Assembly (NCBI GenBank): GCA_036507855.1
Contig: DATCIJ010000022.1
Coordinates: forward strand, 1 to 33,422
Source: JABWBJ01 sp036507855
GTDB taxonomy: Bacteria > Gemmatimonadota > Gemmatimonadetes > Gemmatimonadales > Gemmatimonadaceae
Length of the DNA: 33,422 nucleotides
Direction of reading: 5' to 3'
The position numbers and the translations under genes were made by a program. The first letter of the stretch is position 1; every line of letters begins with the position of its first letter. Positions 31,345 through 33,422 of this stretch are shown in pieces. The notes below the pieces were generated by a model that ran no database searches, was not told the DNA's origin, and saw nothing but the letters and a program-made list of their open reading frames with translations.

Positions 31345-33422
31345 CTATTCGGCGCGCAGCGTACGGTTCGGGTCAGCCCGTGTCGCGCGGAAGGCCGGCA
31401 CCATGCTGGCCACGATCGCTACCGTGACCAGGATGACCGCGACAGTGCCGAACACCAACGGGTCCCGAGCCGATTGCTCGAACAACAGGGGTTGGACCCA
31501 GCGTGCGGCAAGGAACGCGAGCGCGCCTCCCAGAGCGGCCCCGGCGATCGCGAAGCCCATTCCCTGGCCCACGACCAGCCGGACCACATCGGCAGAACGG
31601 GCGCCAAGCGCGATGCGCACGCCGAGTTCGTGCATGCGCTGCGCGACGTTGTACCCGATGACGGCGTAGAGGCCGATGGCAGCCACCAGGAGCGCCAATC
31701 CGCCAAACGCGACAAACATCGTGGCGCCCATCTCCCAGGAGCGACGCTGCTGTCCGATGATGCTGCCTAACGGCCGCGCGGTCACGTACCCATCGCCCGG
31801 CATCACGCGCTGGAGGGCTTGTCGCACGCTCTCCGCGTGCGCCGCCGGCTCGCCGCGCGTGCGGAGCATCAGGAACGACGCGCTCAGGGGCCTGAACTGG
31901 TCGAGCGGGAGATAGTACCGGAACCGCCGCGCATCCGTAAGGCTGTTCTGCACCGCATCCTCAGCGATTCCGATGACCGTCGTGCAGGGGCATCGTGTCG
32001 GCTCCGACACGCAGGCATTGGCCCAGCGCATCCTTCCCGGCAAAGAGGACGTTCGCCATGCCTTCACTCACGACGGCAACCAGGGGAGCGCCCGCGCGAT
32101 CTTCGGCACCGAATGGACGGCCGCGGAGGATTCGGGTGCCCATCGTGGCGAAATAGTCCGGCGTGCCCTCCTGCCACGTGAACCGTCCCAGCCGCCGCAC
32201 CGAGTCGATCCCACTCACGAACAGCCCCGTAGTCGATGTGCTCCAGAACGGCACGCTGCTCACGAAAGCCGCGCGCTCGACCTCGGGGAGCGACTGGCCA
32301 ACCTGCAACATCCGCCGATGCAGCCATACGGTTTCACTGTCACTGAGTGTCGTTGACCGGAGGTCGTAGCGGACCATCAGGATCTGCTCTGCGTCGTAGC
32401 CGAGTGGCATGTCGCGAACACGATTCAGGCTGCGCACGAAGAGGCCCGCGCCGACGAGCAGCGTCACCGAGAGCGCGCCTTGTGCCACGAGCAACGCCGT
32501 CCTGGTCCGTGATCGGTGATACGTGCCTTCCCGCGCCCCCGCCTTGAGCGCACCGGCGAGGTCGGCCTTCGTGGCCAGCATCGCCGGCACGACGCCCGTG
32601 AGGATCGCGGCAAGGAGTGCAGCAGCAACCGCGACCAGCAGGGTCCGAGCGTCGCCAAGCAGCATGAACGACTCCCAGTCCGGGAGAAACAGGTGACTCA
32701 GCACCTGTCCGCCCGCCTGCGCCACGCCGATGCCTAACGCGCAGCCGATCAGCGCGAGGGCCAGGCTTTCGGTCATGGTTTGCGCAGCCAGGCGCCCACG
32801 GCTGACGCCCAGCGCCAGGCGCAGGGCGACCTCGCGGCGCCTTCGCAGTGCCCGGCCGAGGAAAAGGTTGGCGACGTTGGCGCAGGCGATGATGAGGACG
32901 ATGAACGCGACCCCGGTCACCCAGAGGGCCGTTCGGGCCTCGAGTCCCGCATCCGGTCCTGCCGCGGTCTTCAACGGACCAGCGATGGCGTGAGGACGGG
33001 CGACCGCGGATGCAGCGAGCTGCGGAAAGGACTCGCGTTCCACGTTCCAGCTGCGAACGTAGGCGGCCGTGAGGTCAGCCGTCGCGCGTTCGACGCTGAC
33101 GTCCGGACGACGGCGCACCATCATTTCCATCCAGCCCCAGTTGTAGTTCGTGTAGTACTCTCGCCCGCTTGTGCCGGGCTGATTGCCGGCGAACGTCGTG
33201 ATGGGAATGAAGGCCGCGCGTGGAGGCCCCTCCGTGATGCCGGTGAAGCTCTTCGGCGTGACGCCAATGATCGTGAAGCTCAGCTTGCCGATCTGGAGTG
33301 CCTCACCAATGACATCGCGGCCACCGAACTCGCTCTGCCAGAAGCCGTGGCTCAGCACGACGACCGGGGCGCCGACCGGTGTCGTGTCCTCGTCGGGCGT
33401 GAAGAACCGACCCAGTGCGGGG
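31345..33422 (-). pseudogene. ADOP-type MacB/FtsX permease, frameshifted and cut by the window edge
   Basis: A second permease of the same family as the one at 28184. The frame open from the window edge (PALGRFFTPDED, then VVVLSHGFWQSEFGG) runs to the stop at 31961; the C-terminal part continues in another frame to 31345. They join at a run of four G (31987-31990, plus strand): with three, the protein would read GADTMPCTTVIGIAEDA, matching GADTMPCARVVGIVEDA in the intact paralogue. The shift is therefore one inserted base, a recent mutation or a sequencing error, since both halves are otherwise well conserved. The FtsX segment (RRRREVALRLALGVSRGRLAAQ) and the final domain (QRMHELGVRIALGARSADVV) are present. 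The N-terminal prefix lies outside the window. Confidence 0.85.

Noticed and set aside
1..33422. tRNA, rRNA, IS element or prophage
   Set aside because: No transposase or integrase motif, no terminal-repeat-bounded transposase gene and no recognisable tRNA or rRNA sequence was found by reading both strands.

Overview
High-GC bacterial chromosome, most likely Gemmatimonadota, with Acidobacteriota as the alternative. This is inferred from the mix of gene families: a Ser/Thr kinase carrying TolB-like and TPR regions, PadR regulators next to long ADOP-type MacB/FtsX permeases, and exported proteins with carboxypeptidase-regulatory-like domains. No rRNA, tRNA or phylogenetic marker is present, so the phylum is not proven.

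Layout. (1) 1-3633: the tail of an unknown gene, a minus-strand membrane Ser/Thr kinase, and a minus-strand two-gene module of a ribbon-helix-helix protein and a small nucleotidyltransferase. (2) 3722-10934, plus strand: two alpha/beta-hydrolases, a RimK-like ATP-grasp ligase, a circularly permuted ATP-grasp protein, a YbdK/GCS2 carboxylate-amine ligase, a PuuD-like gamma-glutamyl hydrolase and a metallo-beta-lactamase-fold protein. Together they look like a system that makes and trims an unknown small amide or gamma-glutamyl metabolite. (3) 10940-14310, minus strand: a tandem pair of paralogous exported proteins. (4) 14505-25125, plus strand: a surface-polysaccharide operon with a UDP-GlcNAc 2-epimerase, a GT39-like membrane glycosyltransferase, a degenerate deacetylase fused to a GT2 domain, an FAD oxidoreductase, an apparently intact polysaccharide deacetylase, an AsnB-type amidotransferase and a UDP-ManNAc/UDP-sugar dehydrogenase. 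The products fit a glycan containing an amidated N-acetyl uronic acid. (5) 25252-28161, plus strand: an exported LanC-like protein and a PLP-dependent amino-acid decarboxylase. (6) 28184-33422, minus strand: an intact ADOP permease, its PadR regulator, and a second ADOP permease broken by a one-base frameshift and cut by the window edge.

The most unusual signal is in the spacers. In region 2, three gene junctions (5262-5395, 6317-6476, 7818-7978) are filled almost exactly, from stop codon to next start codon, by copies of one element. Its arms are inverted heptamer tracts (GGGAGAT/ATCTCCC) of up to 39 bp, and they enclose a 72-79 nt loop with a conserved TGATCA-N-GTC in fixed register. A half copy follows the hydrolase gene. 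Other junctions hold unrelated sequences that are also 7-bp tandem repeats or junction-spanning inverted repeats. A second diffuse signal is the octamer GCCTAACG/CGTTAGGC, seen eight times and often forcing rare TTA leucine codons.
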